Shown in pieces: positions 35,543-43,334 of a stretch of 64,000 nucleotides of DNA (its first letter is position 1; each line of letters starts with the position of its first letter). This DNA comes from Sediminicola sp. YIK13 (GTDB lineage Bacteria; Bacteroidota; Bacteroidia; Flavobacteriales; Flavobacteriaceae). The translations under genes were made by a program, and so were the position numbers. The notes beneath the pieces are model-generated. The model worked only from the letters and a program-made list of their open reading frames with translations, was not told the origin of the DNA and made no database searches. Location: NCBI RefSeq assembly GCF_001430825.1, contig NZ_CP010535.1, positions 2,336,501 to 2,400,500 of the forward strand, written 5' to 3'.

Positions 35543-37612
35543 ATGTCTCAGAATCAAGAAAGTCCATCTAGATATACCATTACCGCAGCCCTACCCTATA
35601 CCAACGGCCCCATTCATATCGGCCATTTGGCTGGGGTTTATGTGCCTGCGGATATATATTCCCGCTACCTCCGTTTAACAGGAAAGGACATAGCCTTTGT
35701 TTGTGGAAGTGACGAGCATGGGGTGGCCATTTCCATGAAGGCGAAAAAAGAAGGGGTTACCCCTCAGGAAATTATTGATAAATATCACGGGATCATCAAA
35801 CAATCTTTCGAAGATTTTGGGATCTCCTTTGATAATTACTCGAGGACATCTGCAAAAGTACATCACGATACCGCATCGGAATTCTTTCAGACTCTCTACA
35901 AAAAAGGGGATTTTATCGAAGAGGTTACCGAACAATTGTACGATGCCGAAGCCAAACAATTTTTGGCGGACCGCTTTGTAACCGGAACCTGTCCCAAATG
36001 TGGGCATGAAGAGGCCTATGGTGACCAATGTGAGAACTGTGGATCTACCTTGAATGCTACAGATCTTATCAATCCCAAATCCACGATATCTGGGGGAGTG
36101 CCCACCATGAAAGAAACCAAACACTGGTTTTTGCCTTTGGACAGGTATGAGGACTTCCTAAAGGAATGGATTTTGGAGGATCATAAAGGTGATTGGAAAC
36201 CCAATGTTTATGGGCAATGTAAATCCTGGATCGACGATGGCTTGAAACCAAGAGCCGTAACCCGAGATCTGGATTGGGGGATTCCAGTTCCCGTGGAAGG
36301 TGGTGAAGGCAAGGTGCTTTATGTCTGGTTCGATGCCCCTATCGGCTATATTTCATCCACCAAGGAATGGGCCGCAAGGGAAGGAAAGGACTGGGAGCCA
36401 TATTGGAAGGCAAAGGATACCAAAATGGTTCATTTTATAGGAAAGGACAATATAGTTTTCCATTGCATCATTTTCCCTTCCATGTTAAAGGCACACGGAG
36501 ATTACATCCTGCCGGAAAATGTCCCTGCCAACGAGTTTTTGAATTTGGAGGGCAACAAGTTATCCACCTCTAAAAACTGGGCCGTCTGGTTACATGAGTA
36601 TCTGGTAGATTTCCCAGATATGCAGGACGTATTGCGCTATACCCTTACCGCCAATGCACCAGAGACCAAGGACAACGATTTTACCTGGAAAGACCTTCAG
36701 GCCAAAAACAATAATGAACTGGTTGCCATATTTGGTAATTTCATCAACCGCGTTGTGGTTTTGACCAATAAATATTATGAAGGGGTGGTTCCCAATCCAT
36801 CAACTTTTACAGATGTGGATAAGGAAACTTTGGCCGAACTGCAAAAATATCCATCCATCCTGTCGAGTTCCATTGAACGCTACCGTTTCCGTGAAGCCAG
36901 TCAGGAACTAATGAACCTGGCGCGTTTAGGGAATAAGTACCTGGCAGATGAAGAGCCTTGGAAAGTAATCAAACAAGATGAAGAAAGGGTTCAGACCATT
37001 ATGTACGTTGCCCTTCAGATTGCATCTGCCTTGGCTATTCTAAGTGAACCGTTCTTGCCTTTTACGGCCAAAAAGCTAAAAAATATGTTGGCCATTGATA
37101 CAGATTTGGAGTGGAAGGATGTAGGGACCAAAGAAGATCTTTTACCGGGCGGTCACCAAATCAACAAAGGGGAACTATTGTTCAGTAAAATAGAGGACGA
37201 AACCATACAAAAGCAATTGGACAAATTGGAAGCTACAAAAAAAGCGAACGAGCAGATGAACAAGGAAGCGACACCACAAAAAGACACGATCACCTTTGAC
37301 GATTTTACAAAATTGGATATGCGTGTGGGCACCATCATAGAAGCAGAAAAAATGCCGAAGGCCAAGAAATTATTGGTATTGAAAGTGGATACCGGCTTGG
37401 ACGTGCGTACCATTGTTTCAGGAATAGCCGAAAGCTTTACCCCTGAGGAGATCATAGGAAAAAAAGTAACCGTTTTGGTTAATTTGGCCCCAAGAGCCCT
37501 TAGAGGTGTGGATAGTGAGGGCATGATCCTGATGACCGAAAATACAGATGGAAAACTTGTTTTCGTTAACCCAGACACTGATGGTGTCAGTAATGGAGAG
37601 ACTATCAATTAG
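35543..37612 (+). CDS. metG: Methionyl-tRNA synthetase
   Basis: A 689-residue class I synthetase. The ATG at 35543 ([17 protein letters not shown]) is preferred over one seven codons upstream because that one overlaps the promoter box. The HIGH-type motif is in [16 protein letters not shown], the zinc knuckle is [18 protein letters not shown] near residue 148, and the KMSKS-type loop reads NKLSTSKNW. After the anticodon-binding helical domain, the last 110 residues are an EMAP/Trbp111-like tRNA-binding domain ([20 protein letters not shown]), which promotes dimerisation. Palindromic repeats start 12 bp past the stop. Confidence 0.97.
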   Translation: MSQNQESPSRYTITAALPYTNGPIHIGHLAGVYVPADIYSRYLRLTGKDIAFVCGSDEHGVAISMKAKKEGVTPQEIIDKYHGIIKQSFEDFGISFDNYSRTSAKVHHDTASEFFQTLYKKGDFIEEVTEQLYDAEAKQFLADRFVTGTCPKCGHEEAYGDQCENCGSTLNATDLINPKSTISGGVPTMKETKHWFLPLDRYEDFLKEWILEDHKGDWKPNVYGQCKSWIDDGLKPRAVTRDLDWGIPVPVEGGEGKVLYVWFDAPIGYISSTKEWAAREGKDWEPYWKAKDTKMVHFIGKDNIVFHCIIFPSMLKAHGDYILPENVPANEFLNLEGNKLSTSKNWAVWLHEYLVDFPDMQDVLRYTLTANAPETKDNDFTWKDLQAKNNNELVAIFGNFINRVVVLTNKYYEGVVPNPSTFTDVDKETLAELQKYPSILSSSIERYRFREASQELMNLARLGNKYLADEEPWKVIKQDEERVQTIMYVALQIASALAILSEPFLPFTAKKLKNMLAIDTDLEWKDVGTKEDLLPGGHQINKGELLFSKIEDETIQKQLDKLEATKKANEQMNKEATPQKDTITFDDFTKLDMRVGTIIEAEKMPKAKKLLVLKVDTGLDVRTIVSGIAESFTPEEIIGKKVTVLVNLAPRALRGVDSEGMILMTENTDGKLVFVNPDTDGVSNGETIN

Positions 37613-37624
37613 TATTTTTTGTCT

Positions 37625-37674
37625 CCTCGAGCGCAGTCGAGAGGTATTCAGGAGGTGTCGACTGTGCTTGACCT
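37625..37674. repeat. Palindrome pair 1 (A1/A1')
   Basis: Forward motif A at 37625-37645, with core TCGAGCGCAGTCGAGA, is followed 7 bp later by a partly diverged inverted copy at 37653-37674 (three core mismatches). Together they can fold into a long hairpin. Each A motif also contains a small internal inverted repeat, CTCGA-gcgcag-TCGAG. It begins 12 bp after the metG stop and might act as its transcript end. Confidence 0.85.
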
Positions 37675-37779
37675 GACAAAACTAAATGAAGTCCAGTTTT
37701 GTTATGGCAAAAAGGCTTGACTTGACAAACCTTAAAGCATAAAAAGTTGGGGATGTCCCCTCGAGCGCAGTCGAGAGGT
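37671..37779 (+). repeat. 109-bp direct repeat, copy 1 (spacer plus A2)
   Basis: Begins ACCTGACAAAACTAAATGAA and ends in forward motif A2. It matches 38147-38255 over the full 109 bp with about five substitutions and no gap. The two copies flank the GIY-YIG gene. Confidence 0.9.
37759..37779 (+). repeat. Palindrome A2, upstream end of the GIY-YIG unit
   Basis: A forward copy of motif A with the intact core TCGAGCGCAGTCGAGA, ending 26 bp before the ATG of the GIY-YIG gene. Its inverted partner A2' is at 38129-38150, so the pair encloses the gene. Confidence 0.85.
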
Positions 37780-37805
37780 CTATCGGTTACTCTTAATTCA
37801 AATAC

Positions 37806-38165
37806 ATGAAACTCTATTTTGTCTACATTTTGCTATGTTCAGATGGGTTAACCTATACCGGAATCACAAATGATTTGGCGAGAAGAATAATGGAACATGA
37901 AAATGGAATGAACAATTTCAGTTTTACTTTTAAACGAAGACCCGTTAGATTAATTTTTCAACAAGAATTCAATAAGGTTGAACAAGCCATTCATTTTGAG
38001 AAAAAAATAAAGAAATGGAGCGCAAAAAAGAAATTGGCATTGGCATCTGGAGAATTTGATTTGTTACAAATTTTAGCTGAATCCAGAAATGCTACCCATT
38101 CCGATTACAACCCAGATGAGCAAAATCAAGGTCTCAACTCCGCTCTACCTGACAAAACCAAATGA
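37806..38165 (+). CDS. Small GIY-YIG nuclease (UPF0213/YhbQ-like) embedded in palindromic repeats
   Basis: A 119-residue single-domain nuclease. The GIY-YIG module is complete: FVYILLCSDGLTYTGITNDL gives YVYIL/YTGIT-type GIY and YIG elements with the conserved Arg in ARRIMEHENG, then TFKRRPVRLIF and the catalytic Glu region in QEFNKVEQAIHFEKKIKKW. No extra DNA-binding domain is present. It lies between inverted palindromes A2 and A2'. The last residues (GLNSALPDKTK) and the stop codon are read from the degenerate A2' motif and the 109-bp repeat, so coding and repeat sequence are fused. The arrangement suggests a role in moving or processing these repeats; that is inference. Confidence 0.85.
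   Translation: MKLYFVYILLCSDGLTYTGITNDLARRIMEHENGMNNFSFTFKRRPVRLIFQQEFNKVEQAIHFEKKIKKWSAKKKLALASGEFDLLQILAESRNATHSDYNPDEQNQGLNSALPDKTK
38129..38150 (-). repeat. Degenerate inverted palindrome A2' inside the GIY-YIG 3' end
   Basis: AGGTCTCAACTCCGCTCTAC with two further bases matches the intact inverted motif at 38263-38284 except at three positions. It lies within the last codons of the GIY-YIG gene, and the substitutions may reflect coding constraint or decay. Confidence 0.75.
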
Positions 38166-38255
38166 AGTCCAGTTTTGTTATGGCAAAAAGGCTTGACTCG
38201 ACAAAGCTTAAAGCATTAAAAGTTGAGGATGTCCCCTCGAGCGCAGTCGAGAGGT
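38147..38255 (+). repeat. 109-bp direct repeat, copy 2 (spacer plus A3)
   Basis: The second copy of the spacer at 37671-37779, about 95% identical by eye. It contains the GIY-YIG stop codon (38163-38165) and ends in forward motif A3. Confidence 0.9.
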
Positions 38256-38284
38256 ATTCAGGAGGTCTCGACTGCGCTCGACCT
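38235..38284. repeat. Palindrome pair 3 (A3/A3')
   Basis: Forward A3 (38235-38255) and inverted A3' (38263-38284) share a perfect 16-bp stem, TCGAGCGCAGTCGAGA with its complement, closed by a 13-nt loop. The bases after A3' repeat the start of the 109-bp spacer (about 25 bp) and then diverge. Confidence 0.9.
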
Positions 38285-38431
38285 GACAAAACTAAATCAA
38301 GTCCCTGTTTAAGAGAGGATGTAAAGCACAACCCATAGGCCAATCAAAAAAGAAGCTCGTAAATTTTTGCCAACATTCACATTTTTCAAACATCACTTAT
38401 TATCTTGCTGCTTAATATAAAACATACGTCC

Positions 38432-38487
38432 CCTCGAGCGCAGTCGAGAGGTCTTTATAGCGAAAAGGTCACGACTGCGCTCGAACC
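38432..38487. repeat. Palindrome pair 4 (A4/A4') upstream of tex
   Basis: Forward A4 (38432-38452) and inverted A4' (38466-38487) are 13 bp apart with core CGAGCGCAGTCG and complement intact. The pair ends 16 bp before the tex ATG, so a hairpin could form in the tex leader RNA. Confidence 0.85.
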
Positions 38488-38503
38488 GACAAATTAAAAT
38501 AGT

Positions 38504-40627
38504 ATGCTACTGATCCCCTACATTGCCAAACACACCCAACTGCCTATAAAAAGTATAGAAAACACGGTTGCCCTCTTAAATGAGGACTGCACCGTGCCTT
38601 TTATATCCCGCTACCGAAAGGAACGTACCGGAAACCTGGACGAGGTACAGATTGGGGATATTGTTACGTTCAAGGCACAATATGAAGCGTTGGAAAAACG
38701 TAAAAAGGCCATTCTGAAAGCCTTGGAGGAGCAGGAAGTGTTGACCCCTGAACTCAAAAAAACCATTGAGGCCACAGATGACCTTGTGACCTTGGAGGAC
38801 ATCTACCTGCCCTTTAAAAAGAGTAGAAAGACCAAAGCAGAAACCGCGAGGAAAAATGGCTTGGAGCCGTTGGCAAAAATTATCATGGCCCAAAACGCAG
38901 CGGAAGTAGAATATATCGCCTCCCAATATGTAAGCAAGGATGTCCCAAACGAGGATGACGCACTTGAAGGTGCAAGACACATCATCTCTGAGTGGATCAA
39001 TGAGCGTCTGGACATAAGAAACCAAATCAGAAATCAGCTGGAGAAATTTGCGCAGATCACCACCAAAGTGATCGGCACAAAGAAAGAGGATGAAAAGGCG
39101 CAGAAGTTTCGGGATTATTTTGATTGGAGCGAATCCCTAAGCAGATGTCCCTCACATCGACTTTTGGCCATTCTAAGGGCCGAAAACGAGGGGTTTATCA
39201 GGGTGAAAATTGAAATTGATGACGACAAGGCCATCTCTAAAATAGAGGACCGAATCATTAAAACCAACAATTCCTGTTCGGAACAAATTAAATTGGCGGT
39301 ACAAGATGCTTACAAGCGACTTCTTTTGCCTTCCCTATCCAATGAAACCCTAAAATTGGCCAAAGAAAAAGCAGACGAAGCGGCCATTGGTGTTTTCTCC
39401 AAAAACCTAAAGCAATTATTGTTGGGCTCACCCCTAGGGGAAAAGAGGATCTTGGCCATCGACCCTGGATTTAGAACAGGCTGCAAAGTGGTTTGCCTAA
39501 GTGCCCAGGGAGATCTGGAGCACAATGAGACCATCTACCCCCATGCCCCTCAAAATGACACCTCTGGGGCCATTAAAAAGATCAGTTCATTAACGGATGC
39601 TTATAAAATCGAGGCTATTGCCATTGGCAATGGAACGGCCTCCAGAGAAACGGAGCAGCTCATCAAACGCATCCAATTTAAAAATCCCATAGAAGTCTTT
39701 GTGGTCAGTGAAGCGGGAGCTTCTATCTATTCGGCTTCCAAAATTGCCCGGGATGAATTTCCCAACTACGATGTGACCGTTAGGGGCGCAGTCTCCATAG
39801 GGAGGCGCTTGGCAGATCCTTTGGCCGAACTGGTAAAGATAGATGCCAAATCAATAGGCGTGGGGCAGTACCAGCACGATGTGGACCAGACCAAACTTAA
39901 AAATTCCCTGGATACCGTTGTGGAAAGCTGCGTGAATTTTGTGGGGGTGAACATCAATACCGCCAGTATTTCCTTGTTGAGCTATGTATCCGGGATTGGA
40001 CCAAAACTCGCAGAAAATATTGTCGCCTACAGAAATGAAAATGGACCGTTCCCGAGCAGGGCCGCCATAAAAAAGGTGCCGCGATTAGGGGAAAAGGCCT
40101 TTGAACAGGGAGCCGCCTTTCTGCGCATCAAAAACGCAAAAAATCCGTTGGATGATTCGGCCGTGCACCCAGAGAGTTACGCCATCGTGCAACAAATGAC
40201 CAAGGACAAGGGGGTGGCCATATCGGACCTCATCGGTAACAAAAAAGAACTACAGACCATTGACTTAAATGCCTACACAACCGACACCATAGGCTTGCCC
40301 ACACTTAAAGACATCATCCAAGAACTCGAAAAGCCTGGATTGGACCTGCGTGAAAAGGCCAAGGTATTCACCTTCAACCAGAATATAAAAACCATAACCG
40401 ATGTAAGGGAAGGACAGTTGTTACCTGGAATCGTAAATAACATAACTAATTTTGGGTGCTTCGTGGATGTAGGAATCAAAGAAAGCGGCCTTATCCATAT
40501 CTCCAACTTATCCGATACTTTTGTGAAAGATGTCAACGAACACGTAAGTCTACACCAACAGGTTATCGTTAAGGTATTGGAGGTGGATGTTGCCCGTAAA
40601 AGAATACAATTGGCATTGCACAAATAA
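38504..40627 (+). CDS. tex: Tex-family transcription accessory / S1 RNA-binding protein
   Basis: A 707-residue cytoplasmic nucleic-acid-binding protein of Tex type. Order: Tex N-terminal helical region (PFISRYRKERTGNLDEVQI), a YqgF RNase H-like domain (LAIDPGFRTGCKVVCLS near residue 312), helix-hairpin-helix motifs (LLSYVSGIGPKLAENIVAYR), and a C-terminal S1 domain (GIVNNITNFGCFVDVGIKES). Tex homologues influence transcription and stress survival. A palindrome pair sits directly upstream. Length is slightly below the 770 typical of proteobacteria. Confidence 0.95.
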   Translation: MLLIPYIAKHTQLPIKSIENTVALLNEDCTVPFISRYRKERTGNLDEVQIGDIVTFKAQYEALEKRKKAILKALEEQEVLTPELKKTIEATDDLVTLEDIYLPFKKSRKTKAETARKNGLEPLAKIIMAQNAAEVEYIASQYVSKDVPNEDDALEGARHIISEWINERLDIRNQIRNQLEKFAQITTKVIGTKKEDEKAQKFRDYFDWSESLSRCPSHRLLAILRAENEGFIRVKIEIDDDKAISKIEDRIIKTNNSCSEQIKLAVQDAYKRLLLPSLSNETLKLAKEKADEAAIGVFSKNLKQLLLGSPLGEKRILAIDPGFRTGCKVVCLSAQGDLEHNETIYPHAPQNDTSGAIKKISSLTDAYKIEAIAIGNGTASRETEQLIKRIQFKNPIEVFVVSEAGASIYSASKIARDEFPNYDVTVRGAVSIGRRLADPLAELVKIDAKSIGVGQYQHDVDQTKLKNSLDTVVESCVNFVGVNINTASISLLSYVSGIGPKLAENIVAYRNENGPFPSRAAIKKVPRLGEKAFEQGAAFLRIKNAKNPLDDSAVHPESYAIVQQMTKDKGVAISDLIGNKKELQTIDLNAYTTDTIGLPTLKDIIQELEKPGLDLREKAKVFTFNQNIKTITDVREGQLLPGIVNNITNFGCFVDVGIKESGLIHISNLSDTFVKDVNEHVSLHQQVIVKVLEVDVARKRIQLALHK

Positions 40628-40655
40628 CTATTATAGTATTCCTTCGTTTTACCAT

Positions 40656-41558
40656 ATGTTTAAAATAGCACATCATCCAATTTATACCCATCCCCTTCCA
40701 AAAGGACATCGGTTCCCTATGGAGAAATATGAACTTCTGCCCCAACAATTGATTCTGGAAGGCACCTGTTCCCCCTCAGATTTCTTTGAACCCGATATTC
40801 CCAATGACAAATATATAGTGGCTGTTCATGATCCAGATTATTTTTATGACCTGCTCAATATGAAAATCCCCCCAAGGGAAGCCAGGAAAATAGGGTTTCC
40901 GGTGAATGAAGACCTTGTGTTACGGGAGCAGATCATAGCAGACGGAACCATGAAGGGAAGTGAGTATGCCTTAGCGCATGGTATTGCCATGAATATTGCC
41001 GGAGGAACGCATCACGCCTATACGGATCGCGGAGAAGCATTTTGTATGCTCAACGATCAGGCTATCGGTGCCCGCTATCTACAGGCCAAGGGCCTGGCAA
41101 AAAAAATATTGATTGTGGACTTGGACGTGCACCAAGGGAATGGAACCGCAGAAATTTTCAAGGATGACCCATCTGTCTTTACCTTTTCCATGCACGGGGA
41201 AGGAAATTATCCTTTTCGCAAAGAAAAATCCGACTTGGATATCGCCCTGAAGAAAGGTATAAAGGACAAAGAATATTTATCCCTATTGAAGGACATCCTA
41301 CCCAAATTGATCAAAGATGTTAAGCCCGATTTTATCTTTTACCTATGCGGGGTTGATATTCTTGAAACGGACAAATTGGGCACCTTGGCACTTACTTTGG
41401 AAGGATGTAAAAAACGGGACCTTTTTGTTTTAGAAACCTGTAAAAAAAATCAGATTGCTGTTCAGTGTTCCATGGGGGGTGGGTATTCTCCCGACCTTAA
41501 AATTATCCTTGAAGCCCATGCGAACACTTTTCGTGTGGCAAAAGAACTGTACTTTTAA
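40656..41558 (+). CDS. Histone deacetylase-family amidohydrolase (class IV-like)
   Basis: A 300-residue zinc amidohydrolase. The ATG at 40656 (MFKIAHHPIYTHPLPKGH) is used; a longer frame would run into the tex coding end. Catalytic features: GGTHHAYTDRGEAFCMLND (two His), LIVDLDVHQGNGTAEIF (Zn ligands Asp and His), YLCGVDILETDKLG (third Zn ligand Asp), and MGGGYSPDL with the transition-state Tyr. The DVHQGNG form is closest to class IV (HDAC11-type) rather than AcuC. Bacterial substrates include acetylpolyamines, acetoin-related proteins and acyl-lysines; the one here is unknown. Confidence 0.9.
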   Translation: MFKIAHHPIYTHPLPKGHRFPMEKYELLPQQLILEGTCSPSDFFEPDIPNDKYIVAVHDPDYFYDLLNMKIPPREARKIGFPVNEDLVLREQIIADGTMKGSEYALAHGIAMNIAGGTHHAYTDRGEAFCMLNDQAIGARYLQAKGLAKKILIVDLDVHQGNGTAEIFKDDPSVFTFSMHGEGNYPFRKEKSDLDIALKKGIKDKEYLSLLKDILPKLIKDVKPDFIFYLCGVDILETDKLGTLALTLEGCKKRDLFVLETCKKNQIAVQCSMGGGYSPDLKIILEAHANTFRVAKELYF

Positions 41559-41579
41559 ACTAAAAAGAAGCTTTTGAGT

Positions 41580-42413
41580 ATGAAGAATATTTTTATTTTG
41601 ACCTTATTTCTGTCCTCCTTGCATCTGATCGGACAAGAGATGGATACCTCTTCCGAAGAAAGGAGATGGAACATGTTCACCTATGATATGGGCACTATCA
41701 TTAAAGGAATAGGGCATTCTTATTCTAGACCACTACATTGGGAAGGAAGACAGTGGCTTACCTTTGGTAGTGTAGTTGGAGGAACGGGAGCATTGTACCT
41801 TATTGATGACGATACCTCAAGATTTTTTAGGGATCGCCAGCAAGATGTTCCCAAATTCTTAAGGGAATATGGCGAATTCTACGGCAATCCAGAAAACAAT
41901 TATATGGCCACAGCGGGAGTTTATCTTACAGGATTGGCGCTGAAAAATGAAAAGCTGAGAAGAACAGGGGTTTTACTGATTGCTTCGGCATCCTCTTCAG
42001 GGCTATTGCAACAGGTATTAAAATCTGTAGTAGGGAGAGCACGTCCTGTAGCCGACTTGGGCAAGGATACCTTTGACCCATTTAACTCTAGTAGAAATTT
42101 CCATTCTTTCCCTTCAGGACACACCATGCTGGCCTTTACCAATGCCTATGCCATTGCCAAGCAATTTAAGAGCCCTTGGATTAAGGCAGGAATATATTCC
42201 GTAGGACTTATCCCTGGAATCTCCAGAATCTGGGACGGACAACATTGGCTTAGTGATGTAGCCGTAAGTGTGGCCATCAGTATTTTTACGGTAGAATCCA
42301 TAGACCGCTATTTAGACTCCAAATATGATGAAAAATACAACGACCAAACAAAGGATATCAGTTGGGACCTTAATTTTGGTCCAGGAACAATGGGCGTTAC
42401 CCTACGCTTTTAA
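41580..42413 (+). CDS. PAP2-family phosphatase, exported
   Basis: A 277-residue protein from ATG 41580 (a TTG two codons upstream is possible). A signal sequence (NIFILTLFLSSLHLIG) precedes the body. The three PAP2 motifs are present: KSVVGRARP, SFPSGHTM and SRIWDGQHWLSD, which supply the acid-phosphatase active site (Arg, His, His). Members dephosphorylate lipid phosphates such as phosphatidic acid, undecaprenyl pyrophosphate or lipid A. The start follows the HDAC-like stop by about 20 bp, so the two may be cotranscribed. Confidence 0.88.
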   Translation: MKNIFILTLFLSSLHLIGQEMDTSSEERRWNMFTYDMGTIIKGIGHSYSRPLHWEGRQWLTFGSVVGGTGALYLIDDDTSRFFRDRQQDVPKFLREYGEFYGNPENNYMATAGVYLTGLALKNEKLRRTGVLLIASASSSGLLQQVLKSVVGRARPVADLGKDTFDPFNSSRNFHSFPSGHTMLAFTNAYAIAKQFKSPWIKAGIYSVGLIPGISRIWDGQHWLSDVAVSVAISIFTVESIDRYLDSKYDEKYNDQTKDISWDLNFGPGTMGVTLRF

Positions 42414-42438
42414 GGCAAATTTTAACACTACTCCTTAT

Positions 42439-42466
42439 TTGGATTGATTCAAAATAAGTAATTTTG
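42439..42466 (+). promoter_or_regulatory. Putative promoter of the Cys-rich mini-protein
   Basis: TTG (42439-42441), 17 bp, then TAATTTTG (42459-42466) fits the Bacteroidota -33/-7 pattern. Transcription would start near 42473, which makes the TTG start at 42474 nearly leaderless or favours the in-frame TTG at 42492. Confidence 0.4.
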
Positions 42467-42473
42467 TCTTTCA

Positions 42474-42683
42474 TTGATCAAGCAAAACAGATTGGGAAAA
42501 AGCAAGACCGAAAAGGAAGAAAAAAAACGAAAGAAAGCGCTAAAAAAAGAGCAAAAAGCCCTTCTTAAAGCTTTGGCACCAAAAGGTTGCAAAACCAAAT
42601 GTTGCGAAAAATATAAAAAGTCAGAGGACAAAAGATGTAAGCGCTGCCCCTGTTTTGATTTAATAAAAGAACGGGCGGCATAA
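42474..42683 (+). CDS. Small Lys-rich, Cys-rich protein (hypothetical)
   Basis: A 69-residue protein from TTG (an in-frame TTG at 42492 would give 63). Residues 1-35 are a highly basic helix (SKTEKEEKKRKKALKKEQ). The tail has a Cys cluster in GCKTKCCEKYKKSEDKRCKR and then CPCF, six Cys in about 22 residues, suggesting a structural metal site such as zinc. The pattern recalls short unnamed flavobacterial proteins. It has its own promoter-like boxes and a following terminator, which supports it being real despite its size. Confidence 0.6.
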   Translation: MIKQNRLGKSKTEKEEKKRKKALKKEQKALLKALAPKGCKTKCCEKYKKSEDKRCKRCPCFDLIKERAA

Positions 42684-42685
42684 AA

Positions 42686-42716
42686 ACAAAAACACCGCCA
42701 ATTGACGGTGTTTTTT
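42686..42716. terminator. Bidirectional terminator
   Basis: AAAACACCG and CGGTGTTTT form a stem around an 8-nt loop, with A and T runs outside. It serves the Cys-rich mini-protein gene and the convergent His-rich gene. Confidence 0.75.
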
Positions 42717-42732
42717 CTTCTTTTCTTTTTCT

Positions 42733-43173
42733 TTACAATCCAATTCCCAATCGGACCCTGGGTGCACCAACCCTAACTCCTGTGCTAATAGTACTCCTTC
42801 TGGGGGAACTCCTATAATACCTCGGGGAACTATAGTAATGGTCGGCATAATAGTAGAAGTGTGCACTATGGTGATGGTGGTGGCAATGCTCGGCATGCTC
42901 TTCATAGGCATCCCTTTTGCCTTTCATATAGGCCTTATAGGCCTTTTTATCCCTTTTCTTTAATCCTTTCTCATAGGCCTGTTGGTCTTCCCAAAATTCT
43001 TCCGCCTCTTCTTCATTCTCCGCTCTCAATTCTTGTTCATACTGGGCATCCTGTTGAGCCCTTTGCTCATAATAGGACAATTTTTGTTCCTCATTTACTT
43101 CTCCTTGCTGCGCAAAGGTGGAAAATGAACCTATGAACAATCCTATGGCCAATAACGTCTGTATCTGTTTCAT
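42733..43173 (-). CDS. Secreted His/Tyr-rich, low-complexity protein (hypothetical)
   Basis: A 146-residue protein with a signal peptide (TLLAIGLFIGSFSTFAQ). The mature part is acidic and Gln/Glu-rich (residues 20-70), then basic (KKRDKKAYKAYMKGKRD), then has a His cluster HAEHCHHHHHSAHFYYYADH near residue 95 and a Tyr/Ser/Arg-rich stretch. The His cluster with one Cys may bind transition metal. No family was recognised. The final VGAPRVRLGIGL resembles a beta-strand end. Confidence 0.6.
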   Translation of the reverse strand: MKQIQTLLAIGLFIGSFSTFAQQGEVNEEQKLSYYEQRAQQDAQYEQELRAENEEEAEEFWEDQQAYEKGLKKRDKKAYKAYMKGKRDAYEEHAEHCHHHHHSAHFYYYADHYYSSPRYYRSSPRRSTISTGVRVGAPRVRLGIGL

Positions 43174-43334
43174 ATCAAAAAATTAAAATTCTTCTTTATT
43201 AATATTGTGCTTCTATTAGAATAACAACCAACAAAGAAAAAACCCTACTTGAAAAAACCATAGCGATTTATCTTTTTTAACTAGATAACTAAATTACTAT
43301 CTTAGTGAATTCAACTTTTAACAAACCAATATCC

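Noticed and set aside
37625-38487. Palindrome cluster as a CRISPR array
   Set aside because: Motifs alternate in orientation, spacers are repeated rather than unique, and spacing is irregular; no cas gene is near.
37625-38487. Palindrome cluster as a classical insertion sequence
   Set aside because: No transposase of a known IS family, and no target-site duplication could be recognised; the only nuclease is GIY-YIG.
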